A stretch of 64,000 nucleotides of DNA from assembly GCF_018304825.1 (NCBI RefSeq), contig NZ_CP072649.1, positions 496,001 through 560,000 on the forward strand. Reading direction: 5' to 3'. Position numbers and translations under genes: made by a program. The notes below the pieces were generated by a model. The model saw only the letters and a program-made list of their open reading frames with translations. It searched no databases and was not told where the DNA came from. The DNA comes from Chloracidobacterium validum (GTDB lineage: Bacteria; Acidobacteriota; Blastocatellia; Chloracidobacteriales; Chloracidobacteriaceae). How positions within the stretch are numbered: position 1 is the stretch's first letter; each line of letters begins with the position of its first letter. Below, in pieces: positions 46,899 to 55,829 of this stretch.

Positions 46899-49640
46899 TT
46901 AGCGCGCTGGTTGCCCCGACGGTGACAGATAACTAAAAACTACCCCAAGCTCGGGGTTCAAACTCAGCGTTAGACCCTGTTGCGACAGTGATCCATCCTC
47001 AAGCTCAGCTACCCGACAGTGCTTGAGCAACGGCGACTTTGCCCAACCGGACGGCACCGGCTGGCTTTGGAAGTACTTGACCCAGTGGGGATGGCTGATC
47101 GTGACACCTTGCCGGAGGATTGCCTGCGCCTGGGCTCGATCCGGTGTCTCGTTCAGGTCGACTGTCCGGCGGTCCGGCGCGGCAAGGTAAAGGTGACCTT
47201 GTTCTCGGTGTAACGGAACGAATGTTATCGTGGGGCGCGCCAGGCGGGTTCGCGCCGGGGCGAGGAGTTCGTCATCATCCATCACATGGGCGAGTTCCCT
47301 GAGAACGCATTCATCTCCGTTGTCGTGGGGTGCCGGGATGCTTGCGGCTTTGCCAAGGTACGATTCCGCCCGTTCCTGACCTTCGGCGAGATGTTTCCAC
47401 GCTTGCAAAGTGTCCCTGAGACAGTCCGGGCACGCCAAGTCATCTGGTCCATAAACCTTCGCTATCAATCCCTCGACATCGGTGGGAAGCTGGACCGTGG
47501 TGACTTGCCGGAGGGCCAAAGCGCTCTTGAGAAGAATGTACGGCTCATAAACGAAGGCCGAGTTGCCAAAATCTGGCGTGGGGTCTGACAACTCAGGCGA
47601 AAGGCAGTACAGCACCGCTTCCTCGGTGAACCGCTCGGGGCGGTCGCGGTCATGCCGCTGAAGCCGCCCGCCGCGCTGCAAGACGAGATCAACCGGCGCC
47701 AGTTCTGTCACCATCACGTCAAAATCCACATCCAGGCTTTGCTCGATGACTTGTGTGGCCACAAGAATCGCCTTCCTGGGGCGGCAGCGCGACCCTTTGC
47801 CGAACCAGGTTTCAACTTGGTTTTCGATCTCCATTCGCTGCCCAAGCGGAAACCGCGCATGAAAGAGTAGAACGTGGGTATCGGCCAGACCGGCGCGGTT
47901 CTTGAGATAGGTGTATAAGGCTTGCGCATCGCCGACGGTATTGACGATACAGGCCGCGCATCCGCCACCTGCCAAATCCCTTTCGAGATGATCGGCCACG
48001 GTTGACCACCAATCCCGCCTCGCCTTCTGCAAAACATGGAGCGTGAACGCCCGCCCTGGAAGATCCCTGACTTGTTCGGCGGTGGTGTCTCCGTTCGCGC
48101 TCACGCCAATGACACAGGGATAGGTGACCGAAGCAACTCGATGACATGATGAACCATACGCTCTGAGCAATTCAGTCCGGCGCTTTTGCGGTAAGGTTGC
48201 CGAAAGCAGAATGACCGACGTGTTCAGGGCACGGAGCCAGCTCAAGAGGCGGTCGAGAACCGTGGATGAATAGGTGTCATAAGCATGAACTTCATCAATC
48301 ACAACGACTTTTCCCGCCAGCCCGAACAGCCGGACGAACATGTGCCGCGACTGGAGCACGGACAACAGGCACTGATCCACGGTGCCGACGGCAAACGGCG
48401 CGATGAGACCGCGTTTTCTTGCCGTGAACCAGTGCGAGGCCGTGATACCTGCGTTTTCCTCGGCTCCGAACACCGCCGTCGCTTTGAGTTCCTGATAGGC
48501 ATGCTCGAAGTCGGCATTGCCGTGCAGCAGGTGAAGTTCGGTCTGGGTGCCCGTTCGCGCGGGGTGCCGCTCAAGGAACGTCTTTACCCGTTTGAACATT
48601 TGGTTGCCGGTTGCCTGTGTGGGCAGCGCATAGTACAGCCCGCGCATCCCGCGCTGACGCATCCACATATCCGCGACACCCAGCGCGGCTTCGGTTTTTC
48701 CCGACCCCATCGGGGTTTCAATGATCAGCAAGGACGGTCCGGTGAGCTGTCCGGCAACCGAACGTGCCGTTTGCTGGCACTGATTCGGAGCGAAATTCGG
48801 GATATGCGCAAACAGGGATGCGAATTCGATGTCATCCGAACGGAACAGCGCTTCCCCCAGGTGCAGCGCCATGACGGCTTGCTGGGCAACCTCCCGGCGC
48901 TCCGCAACGTAGGCTTTCAAACCAGCCATATCGGTGATTTGATCGCCGGTGTACGGGAACCACCGCTCGTCCGAACCGATCCAGTCGGCGACCGTCGTCA
49001 AGCCGGCGAGCGTCATCAGAAACGAACCCGTGAGCGTTTCCGGCGTAAATGGAACCTCGTCCCACGCAAGCTCAAAAACCTCCGCCAGGACCTGGACGAG
49101 TTCCTTCCGCGCGGTTTCCCACGGCTGCTTCCCTACTTCGTCGGGTAGTGAAGGATGCGCGGGAAAGCTTCCGTGATGGCCGCCCACGGCGCGCGCCAGC
49201 GGTTCGGCGACTTCATCTTCAATCTGACCGAGGCAAGATAAAATGTTGGGTAAGGTCAGTAGCGTAACGAGACCATGGTCAGGTTCATCCTGGCGACTGT
49301 AAGGGAAATGATCCTTTGGCAGGAATTGGTTGACGAGATCGGGACGCTTCTTTTGAAAACCAGGCGAAATTTTCCCGACATCGTGGAGTGAGACGATGAA
49401 CGCGACCCAGCGAATGACCTTCAGTAAAGGGCTAGAACAGCGAGAACCGGTGAGGGATTCAAGGAAACCCGGCGGCCGCGTGGCCGGTGACAACAACAGC
49501 GCTTCGGCAACCAAGGCGACGTCAATGACGTGACAAAGAACGGAATGGTATGGCGGAGCCTTCTTTTCTTCTTCTTTTTCTTCTTCTTTTCCTGCCTTGC
49601 CCCAGAATTTGATGAGTTGTTCAATCCGTTGTTCACCCAT
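46899..49640 (-). CDS. cas3: Cas3 nuclease-helicase, type I-E
   Basis: A 913-aa effector nuclease that degrades target DNA after Cascade binding. N-terminal HD domain with HDVGKISPGF (about residue 90) and GGHHGSFP; superfamily 2 helicase with Walker A TPMGSGKTEAA, DEVH box VVVIDEVHAYD, SATLP and motif VI QRGGRLQRHDR. All key residues are present. An odd Lys/Glu tract (KEEEKEEEKK) at residues about 16-28 is encoded by a purine-rich run. ATG 49640 begins the operon, divergent from a WYL regulator with 219 bases between. Confidence 0.96.
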   Translation of the reverse strand: MGEQRIEQLIKFWGKAGKEEEKEEEKKAPPYHSVLCHVIDVALVAEALLLSPATRPPGFLESLTGSRCSSPLLKVIRWVAFIVSLHDVGKISPGFQKKRPDLVNQFLPKDHFPYSRQDEPDHGLVTLLTLPNILSCLGQIEDEVAEPLARAVGGHHGSFPAHPSLPDEVGKQPWETARKELVQVLAEVFELAWDEVPFTPETLTGSFLMTLAGLTTVADWIGSDERWFPYTGDQITDMAGLKAYVAERREVAQQAVMALHLGEALFRSDDIEFASLFAHIPNFAPNQCQQTARSVAGQLTGPSLLIIETPMGSGKTEAALGVADMWMRQRGMRGLYYALPTQATGNQMFKRVKTFLERHPARTGTQTELHLLHGNADFEHAYQELKATAVFGAEENAGITASHWFTARKRGLIAPFAVGTVDQCLLSVLQSRHMFVRLFGLAGKVVVIDEVHAYDTYSSTVLDRLLSWLRALNTSVILLSATLPQKRRTELLRAYGSSCHRVASVTYPCVIGVSANGDTTAEQVRDLPGRAFTLHVLQKARRDWWSTVADHLERDLAGGGCAACIVNTVGDAQALYTYLKNRAGLADTHVLLFHARFPLGQRMEIENQVETWFGKGSRCRPRKAILVATQVIEQSLDVDFDVMVTELAPVDLVLQRGGRLQRHDRDRPERFTEEAVLYCLSPELSDPTPDFGNSAFVYEPYILLKSALALRQVTTVQLPTDVEGLIAKVYGPDDLACPDCLRDTLQAWKHLAEGQERAESYLGKAASIPAPHDNGDECVLRELAHVMDDDELLAPARTRLARPTITFVPLHREQGHLYLAAPDRRTVDLNETPDRAQAQAILRQGVTISHPHWVKYFQSQPVPSGWAKSPLLKHCRVAELEDGSLSQQGLTLSLNPELGVVFSYLSPSGQPAR

Positions 49641-49696
49641 TCCATCAATCCGAAGCTTGGAGTATTGCTTGTGTGGGTGGAATCATACATCCGACA

Positions 49697-49731
49697 ATTG
49701 ACAAGTACGGGCACATATTGCGCTTGCCGAT
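49697..49731. promoter_or_regulatory. Imperfect inverted repeat in the cas3-WYL intergenic region
   Basis: ATTGACAAG (49697-49705) and CTTGCCGAT (49723-49731) pair at seven of nine positions around 17 bases, midway between the divergent starts. A TTGACA is inside the left arm. A possible operator for the WYL regulator; weak evidence. Confidence 0.25.
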
Positions 49732-49859
49732 GAAAAAATTCCGGGTTTACGCAGGCAGGCGCTGATGCTCTGGAGTGGAAAGCGCCTGGCTTACCGGACA
49801 AGGGTTCCGGGAGAGCCACGCCACTTGGTCTCAACCTTGCTGAAACTCAGATACTTACC

Positions 49860-50909
49860 TTGCCGATACCTTCCAGGAAATTCAAACCATCCGCCAAACC
49901 TGCCAACTATACCGGCGATAAGCGTGGGAATCTGACCGCAATGCTGGTCGGTATCCCCCTGCTTTTGGCGCAACGACCTCACAGCCTTTCGGAACTTGCC
50001 AGGCATTTCAACGTCAAGCCGATCACGATCAACCGCGCTGTTGACCAGTTGGGTGATTTCTACCCAATCACCGAGGAAAAGCATGGTCGAAACAAGGTGT
50101 TCTTGTTCCGGGATGGGTACACGTTCAAGCCACCGAAGTTGACGGTGGAGGAAATTGCGACCCTGCTGCTGTCGCAAAAAGTCATTGGAGCGTTAGAGGG
50201 AACTGCCTTCCGAATGCCCTTTGCCAGGCATGGCGAGTCGCTGCTGAAGAAGGTGCGAGCGACCCTCCCGGAAGAACTGCGCGCGATGCTGGATAGTTTT
50301 AGTGAGATTTACGGCACGTCACTGGTGGCCGTGAAGGATTATTCAGCCCATGCCCAAACGATTGAAACGCTGGCGTACGCCGCGTATCGGCGGCTGAAAG
50401 TGGCGCTTGTGTACCGCTCGCTGACCGATGGGCAACCGAAAGCGCGGGTGTTTGCGCCCTACGCGGTGTACTTCGACCCAGACGGCGGCACGCTCAAGAC
50501 CCTTGGCGTTGATTCGCGCCGGTCCGGTATCATCCCCCTCTCCATCGATCACATCGAACAGATTGAACTTACCGACGAGACCTTTGACCGGCCGGCGGAC
50601 TTTTCACTCAAGCAGCATCTGGATGCCAACTGCTTCAACGGCATTCATGGCGCACCGGTAACCGTTCGGCTGCGCGCGTTTGGGGTGACGGCGCGCATTT
50701 TCACGGAACGGACGTTCCATCCGACCCAACGGGTGATTGAACGCTTCCCAAAAACAGCGCACCAGGACGAATCGGTGACGATTGAGCTGACCGTCGCCGG
50801 CGGACGGGGGCTGGAGCGGTTCGTGCTCAGTTGGCTGCCGGAAATCGAGGTACTCGCGCCGGATTCGCTTCGGGAAGCCATCCGCGCAGTCTGCGCTCGT
50901 GTGCGATGA
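49860..50909 (+). CDS. WYL-domain transcriptional regulator of the cas island
   Basis: A 349-aa regulator. A helix-turn-helix (residues about 42-75, HSLSELARHFNVKPITINRAVDQL) is followed by a WYL domain (residues about 170-245, with AYRRLKVALVYRSLTDG, APYAVYFDP and RRSGIIPLSIDHIEQIELTDETFDRP), a ligand-binding SH3-like fold often tied to CRISPR and defence control. TTG 49860 is the assumed start; ATG 49941 would cut into the DNA-binding part. It is the only plus-strand gene between the type I-E operon, from which it diverges, and the type III-B operon, toward which it converges. It may repress or activate one or both. Confidence 0.85.
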   Translation: MPIPSRKFKPSAKPANYTGDKRGNLTAMLVGIPLLLAQRPHSLSELARHFNVKPITINRAVDQLGDFYPITEEKHGRNKVFLFRDGYTFKPPKLTVEEIATLLLSQKVIGALEGTAFRMPFARHGESLLKKVRATLPEELRAMLDSFSEIYGTSLVAVKDYSAHAQTIETLAYAAYRRLKVALVYRSLTDGQPKARVFAPYAVYFDPDGGTLKTLGVDSRRSGIIPLSIDHIEQIELTDETFDRPADFSLKQHLDANCFNGIHGAPVTVRLRAFGVTARIFTERTFHPTQRVIERFPKTAHQDESVTIELTVAGGRGLERFVLSWLPEIEVLAPDSLREAIRAVCARVR

Positions 50910-51022
50910 CGGACGCACGCTCCCGGCAGGTAGTCCGGAACAGGTCGGTCACTCGACATAGGCAATGTTATCAGACTCTAAGTCACCACCCTCTGCCCCT
51001 GTAAAGAATACGGCAGCGGCAG

Positions 51023-52096
51023 CTACTCGGTCGGGTCTAGATAACGCTTCACTTCTTGAAACCAGGGCTTATCCTTCGCCCCTTTCCACACCCGTGACTG
51101 GTCAACGATGGCTTCCGCAACCCGGCGCTTCCCTGGCACACCATCTGGCAAGTTCTGCCACCGCTTGGCAAAGTCTCCCAATCGGGCAGCAACTTCATTC
51201 GAGCGCAGTCCCTTGATCTGCGCCACCAACTGGTCAGCTTCGACCTCGGACGGATCAGGCGGCAGCACGGCCTTTGCCTCCAGCCGCAGGCGTCCGTACC
51301 CGGCCGCCGTCTTGGCCCCAACCCCCAGCTTGGCCAGCGCCGCGTCCAGCAAGTCAAATGCCGCATCCACCCAGTCCGGCGGCCCGGCCAAAGCCAGCAA
51401 AAACTTCCCGGTTGCCGTCAAGAACGGCACGACCGTCGGCGAGTCCCAGTCCGCCGGCCAATCCGCCCGTCCCTGGTAATAATCGGCGTGATGCACCGCC
51501 ATGACATCCGCCGCCAACGGATGCTCCGCGCTGCCCGGCACCCAGAGCGCGTCAAAAAAGATGACATACCCGGCTTCGGGGTCCGTGTCCTGCGCAGACC
51601 CAAACAGCGTTCGGTGGGCCGAACCCTGCGGGCACCGGGGCGTCAACTTGCGCCACGCCGTCTCCTCCACATACCGGTGCGCGTAGGCCGCGGCCAACCC
51701 CTTGAGCGCACTGCCGGGAATCACCGGCACGCCGTAGGTCCGGTGCAGCGAAATCGCCGTTTCACTGACACTGTCCGCGCCAAGCCCAACCACAAGCCGC
51801 CCCACGACCTCAGCTTCCCGCATCTGCGCCCCGAAAACGCTCAAGTGATGTTTCCAGCGCGCATACCACGCCGCATAAAGCGACGCCGGGCGCAGTCCAG
51901 CAACGGCCTTGACCAGCGCCGTCCGGGGCGGCTCGCCCGGCTGTACCGCCCCGGACTTCCCCACATCCGGCGCTTTCGCGTCGCCTTTGTCGGTAAGCTG
52001 AGCCAGCAAAAACCGCTCAAACCCCAACCCCGGATGGGCACAGTCACGCCATGCCACGTTGTTCAGCGCCGCCCGCCGCGCCCCGATCTCACCCAT
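51023..52096 (-). CDS. cmr6: Cmr6, type III-B complex subunit
   Basis: A 357-aa RAMP (Cas7-like) protein at the crRNA 3' end of the Cmr complex. GADSVSETAISLHRTYGVPVIPGSALKGLAAAYA carries the RAMP glycine-serine signature PGSALKG. GYVIFFDALWVPG and GVGAKTAAGYGRL, the glycine-rich loop, follow. ATG 52096 follows GGAGGAA and overlaps cmr5 by eight bases; a longer frame upstream lacks homology. Final gene of the operon; 113 bases further on is the WYL gene's end. Confidence 0.94.
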   Translation of the reverse strand: MGEIGARRAALNNVAWRDCAHPGLGFERFLLAQLTDKGDAKAPDVGKSGAVQPGEPPRTALVKAVAGLRPASLYAAWYARWKHHLSVFGAQMREAEVVGRLVVGLGADSVSETAISLHRTYGVPVIPGSALKGLAAAYAHRYVEETAWRKLTPRCPQGSAHRTLFGSAQDTDPEAGYVIFFDALWVPGSAEHPLAADVMAVHHADYYQGRADWPADWDSPTVVPFLTATGKFLLALAGPPDWVDAAFDLLDAALAKLGVGAKTAAGYGRLRLEAKAVLPPDPSEVEADQLVAQIKGLRSNEVAARLGDFAKRWQNLPDGVPGKRRVAEAIVDQSRVWKGAKDKPWFQEVKRYLDPTE

Positions 52097-52454
52097 CGGT
52101 TTCCTCCGTCCCACTCACCTTGAAGAGCGACTGGGCAAAACGCTTGTACCACACCAGCGCCGCCAGCGTCCGGCGCGTCAGACTTAGATAGACCATGACC
52201 GGCGCTTCCCGTACCGTTGCCCCCAAATGACTCCGCCCGCTAAAACCCAGTGTCTGCGCCAGATGCTCAAGCAGGAGTTCCCCCTCCCGCTTGCCGCGCG
52301 CTTCGACGAAAGCTACTGCCTGCGCCAACCCGGCCGTCCGAATGAGCACCGGCAGCTTGAGCGCCAGCGCGCCATACCGCGCACGGTCACCTTCCGGCAA
52401 CGCCGTCATCTGCTCGTACGCCCGCCGCGCATAGCGTTGGTCACGAGTCTGCAT
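52089..52454 (-). CDS. cmr5: Cmr5, type III-B small subunit
   Basis: A 121-aa helical small subunit (Cas11) that fills the Cmr complex interior next to the target RNA. DQRYARRAYEQMTALP at the N-terminus, ALALKLPVLIRTAGLAQAVAFVEARG and the C-terminal RRTLAALVWYKRFAQSLF match the family. ATG 52454 lies 49 bases after the end of cmr4. The stop overlaps the cmr6 start, so the two are coupled. Confidence 0.94.
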   Translation of the reverse strand: MQTRDQRYARRAYEQMTALPEGDRARYGALALKLPVLIRTAGLAQAVAFVEARGKREGELLLEHLAQTLGFSGRSHLGATVREAPVMVYLSLTRRTLAALVWYKRFAQSLFKVSGTEETDG

Positions 52455-52503
52455 GCTGATGCCCTCCTCTGGGATGTGGATTCACCGCCCGCCAGGCCTG
52501 CCT

Positions 52504-53397
52504 TCACAGTGTCGCGCCGCCATCGGCAACCCGCACTTGGCATAGCCCACGCCCAACCGAGGCCTTGCCTCCAAATTGCAGTGGCTTCTCAAGTAGCCTT
52601 GCCAGAAGTGTGAAGATGAAATCGGCTTCGAGTTCGGCTTTTTTCACCGGGACGGCAACCGCCAGGCCGTACAGGACGCTCTCGGCCGGAAGGGCTTCCT
52701 CGTACCACAGCGCCCCCTCCGCAACAGTCTTGGTTTCATCGTCCAACCGGATGCGGGCCGTCGTTTCCGTTGCCGTCTCGGCCAGAAAGTTAAAGACATC
52801 ATCCCCAACCACACAGAGCCGCTCACGCAACCATGCCTGCCAGTCGGCGCTCTCCGGAAAGAGCGCCCGACCGAGCCAGTCCGCCCAGGCGTTGACAGCC
52901 GCCTGGGGCTGGGCAACAAGGTCAAGGTCTTCCAGAATGACGGTTTTTTCCTGGGCGCACAGCTTGGTTGCCTCGGTTGTCCAGGCCTGGTCGCTGTTGG
53001 CCGGCAGGGATGGAATGAAACCCGGCAACGCACCCCCAACTGCCGTCAGGTCCCGCGCAAATCGCGCCAGCCCGTACGGCGAGGTAGTCCAGGCAAAGGT
53101 GCCGGCAAAACTGCGCACCGGCAACAACAGTAACCGCTGATCACTGATGTGGAGCGTGCCGGCATGGTCGCTCGCCTGCTCACTTTCCGGGCCAAACACC
53201 TGTGACACGTGGTGACGACCTTTGTCGTCCGCCATGCACGCTTCGCGCAGGACGCCTTTGACCGATGAGCCGGGCACATAGGGCAGTCCCGTCGCTTTTT
53301 CGCGCGCAATCGGCAAGTCAATCACCCCGACACCCTGCCCGGTGCCCGCATGGAGCGGCGAGAGCGCATGCATAAGCAACAATCGTGAAAAGTTCAT
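52504..53397 (-). CDS. cmr4: Cmr4, type III-B backbone and target RNase
   Basis: A 297-aa Cas7-like backbone subunit; its loop Asp cuts the target RNA every six bases. MHALSPLHAGTGQGVGVIDLPIAREKATGLPYVPGSSVKGVLRE is the family opening (key parts HAGTG, DLPI, PGSSVKG), with D28-type acidic residue in GVGVIDLPI. GKASVGRGLCQV is the C-terminal G-rich loop. ATG 53397 follows GGGAGGCGG and overlaps the cmr1 stop as ATGA. Confidence 0.95.
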   Translation of the reverse strand: MNFSRLLLMHALSPLHAGTGQGVGVIDLPIAREKATGLPYVPGSSVKGVLREACMADDKGRHHVSQVFGPESEQASDHAGTLHISDQRLLLLPVRSFAGTFAWTTSPYGLARFARDLTAVGGALPGFIPSLPANSDQAWTTEATKLCAQEKTVILEDLDLVAQPQAAVNAWADWLGRALFPESADWQAWLRERLCVVGDDVFNFLAETATETTARIRLDDETKTVAEGALWYEEALPAESVLYGLAVAVPVKKAELEADFIFTLLARLLEKPLQFGGKASVGRGLCQVRVADGGATL

Positions 53398-54644
53398 AGC
53401 CGCCTCCCTACGTCCTGGGCTACCTTGCCCGGCGTCACCCAATCCAGAAATGCCGCCAGCACATCGGTCTTCCCCTGCAGAGGGATCACCTTCCGAGCTT
53501 CATCCGGCGTCAAGTCGCGGTCACTCACCGCCCCCCGGTAGCCCTCTCCCTTCAAATTCAGTCCGCCAGGCAGCCGGGTCGGGGCAGACAGCACCAGCGC
53601 CAACCCGAAGGCGTCACCACGAAAGACAACCGGACGCAGCAGCAACGGACTCGCCAGCCGTTCCGTCTCCCGACCGACCAGCATCGCATCAGGCGTTTGG
53701 TCCTGGGGAAAGTGAAACACGATGGGCAACCCCAATCTGGCGCGTGGAAACGGCGCCGGCGCTGCGGCGGACTGGCGCGCGGCTTGCCGGATGACCTGCG
53801 GCTCGGGCCACACCGAAGCCCCGTAGTTGTCCGGCTGCCTGGTTCGCCTGTTTATCCGGTACTGCCGAAAGGTTTGTAGCTTGCCGATAAGGGCCTTCCA
53901 GGCTGTGATGGCGTTCTGGTGCGCTTCGGTAAGCCGCCAATCGGCATGGCCCGGCGCCAGTCTGGGGAATCCGTCCAACCGCCCGTTCACCACATACTGG
54001 CGCAGACCTTCCCGGATATGCCGCTCAACCTCATCCCGGCTGCGCAGGTTGGGCGCTCCCTGGCCAACCCGCCCGATGGCGCCAAATCCACGGCGCGTCC
54101 GTCCACCGATGCCACCAAAGGTTTCCCAGGCCCAAAAAGCAGCTTCAATCTCGTCTTGCCATCGCTCTGCCGCTTGCTTCGACAGCCGATAGTTGACCCG
54201 AAACTTGACCCCCATCCGCACCGGCTTGGATGCCCACCCAGGACGCTGTTCTTCGGTCTTCGGCAGCAACGGAAAGGCCGCATACGGAGCGATGTGTTCT
54301 GACGGCTCCGGTTTTTTTGCCTTGATGGTGAAGGCGGTTTCTTCCCACCCCCGCTCGAGCACCACCACCTCGATGGCAACCGCCGATGGGGTTTGCGTAT
54401 CGCCCCAGAGTTGAGCTTCGGCAGCGCGGAGCGCCTGCGCATCGGCGTACTGCGCGCCGCGGGTTGCCCGCCACCAAAAGCGCAGGTGTCCGCGCACAGA
54501 CGACGCCCGCACCACCGTGATGGGGTCGGCCTGCTGTGGCTCAACCCCACCGCCGAACAGTGGCGTCACCAACGCATAGTCACGGTGCTGTTCCACGACC
54601 CTGATGGGCGTCATTGCCGGTGGCCGGCTTGGCGTAGGTCGCAT
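53394..54644 (-). CDS. cmr1: Cmr1, type III-B subunit
   Basis: A 416-aa RAMP protein that caps the Cmr complex at the crRNA 3' side. DYALVTPLFGGGVEPQQADP and SSVRGHLRFWWRATRGAQY are the Cmr1 signature; WAWETFGGIGGRTRRGFGAI is the glycine-rich loop. The start is ATG 54644 behind GGAG; GTG 54653 three codons up is possible. The C-terminal 200 residues are variable. It follows cmr3 after 15 bases, and overlaps cmr4. Confidence 0.95.
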   Translation of the reverse strand: MRPTPSRPPAMTPIRVVEQHRDYALVTPLFGGGVEPQQADPITVVRASSVRGHLRFWWRATRGAQYADAQALRAAEAQLWGDTQTPSAVAIEVVVLERGWEETAFTIKAKKPEPSEHIAPYAAFPLLPKTEEQRPGWASKPVRMGVKFRVNYRLSKQAAERWQDEIEAAFWAWETFGGIGGRTRRGFGAIGRVGQGAPNLRSRDEVERHIREGLRQYVVNGRLDGFPRLAPGHADWRLTEAHQNAITAWKALIGKLQTFRQYRINRRTRQPDNYGASVWPEPQVIRQAARQSAAAPAPFPRARLGLPIVFHFPQDQTPDAMLVGRETERLASPLLLRPVVFRGDAFGLALVLSAPTRLPGGLNLKGEGYRGAVSDRDLTPDEARKVIPLQGKTDVLAAFLDWVTPGKVAQDVGRRL

Positions 54645-54659
54645 GGTTTCCACTCCACA

Positions 54660-55829
54660 TCACTGCAAACTGCCCAACTGTCCGTCCCACGCTCCAACCA
54701 GAGCGCAGCCAAAGCCGTCCCGGCGGGACTGGTCATCGTCGCTGACCGGCTGGAGCCAAACCCGGTTCAGCCAGGCCGCGCGCGCGTCTTGACTGCCCTC
54801 GAGCTTGAGAAAGTACACGCTCCCGGCCGGGGCCAGCCGCCGGGTCGGTTTGGCCTGATTGGTTTCAAAGTCCCAGCCTGAAACCACCATGGCCCGCCCA
54901 ACGGCAGCCCCCACCAGGGTGACGGTCAGCCCGGACACGCCGGCCGCCAACGTCTCGGCGCCAGGTCGCCACCCGGCCGTGAAGTAACCCGGTGTCGCCA
55001 GGATGAGCCGACATGCTCCCTGCCGGCACACGGCCTGGTGGACGGCGGCAGGGCACGGCGGAAGGGCGGACTTCGACGGCCGCCACATGACCAGTCGCCG
55101 TTCACCACCCAGCGGGGCCAGTCCGGGCTGAAGTGGCGCGTCGTCCGCAACCCAGACGGCCAGCGCCAGTCGCCGGGGCGGCTCCCCGTCCACCCGACAG
55201 GTAAAAGCCAAGCCGCTTGTCTGAAACAACCGACCGTCTTCGGCCGTCAACGTGGCCGGGTCAAGAGCGACGTGCGTGCGCTGTTCGAGCACCGGCCCGC
55301 CGTGGCCAAGCGCCTTGGCTGTGGTTGTCCAGTCGTCGGAGCGCGTCAGCCAGCGTTCAACCACCGACCCGTACCAGTACGCCGGGGCATCGCCGGCCGG
55401 TTTGGCCTTGACCCGCACCGCCAGGCCAACCGGGCACAGCCCATCCACCGGCAGGCCGACCGTGACGCCTGGCGGCAACGCCAACGGCACCAGGCGCTTG
55501 ATGTCAAAATCGCCGGCCGCCAGGCCGCGCAGGACCAGCGCATCGAGCGGCGCCGGCCACAGCCACTGCTGGATAGCGTCTGATGCGTCCAGTTCGACCA
55601 AAAACGGCCCGCGTATGGACAGCGCCCGTGCCTCCGCCGGTGTTCGGCCAAAGGCAGATGGGTCAAAGACCCCCTGGGCGGTGCGGAAAGCGCGGGTTCG
55701 GACGCCTCCAGCGATGGTCGAGGGAAACGGAAACGGCAGCGACGTCGCCCGCGCGCCACCCCAGGCCCCAAACGGACGCCCATCGCGGAAGATGATTGGA
55801 TCGCGTGGCTCAATCATCCACAGCGCCAT
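54660..55829 (-). CDS. cmr3: Cmr3, type III-B Cas5-like subunit
   Basis: A 389-aa Cas5-group RAMP protein that holds the crRNA 5' handle. MIEPRDPIIFRDGRPFGAWGGARATSLPFPFPSTIAGGVRTRA is the hallmark opening (PRDPIIFRDGRPF, FPSTIAGGVR). GLAFTCRVDGEP and FETNQAKPTRRLAPAGSVYFLKLEG follow, with GWDF in the strand before. ATG 55829 overlaps the cas10 stop by 20 bases. Confidence 0.95.
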   Translation of the reverse strand: MALWMIEPRDPIIFRDGRPFGAWGGARATSLPFPFPSTIAGGVRTRAFRTAQGVFDPSAFGRTPAEARALSIRGPFLVELDASDAIQQWLWPAPLDALVLRGLAAGDFDIKRLVPLALPPGVTVGLPVDGLCPVGLAVRVKAKPAGDAPAYWYGSVVERWLTRSDDWTTTAKALGHGGPVLEQRTHVALDPATLTAEDGRLFQTSGLAFTCRVDGEPPRRLALAVWVADDAPLQPGLAPLGGERRLVMWRPSKSALPPCPAAVHQAVCRQGACRLILATPGYFTAGWRPGAETLAAGVSGLTVTLVGAAVGRAMVVSGWDFETNQAKPTRRLAPAGSVYFLKLEGSQDARAAWLNRVWLQPVSDDDQSRRDGFGCALVGAWDGQLGSLQ

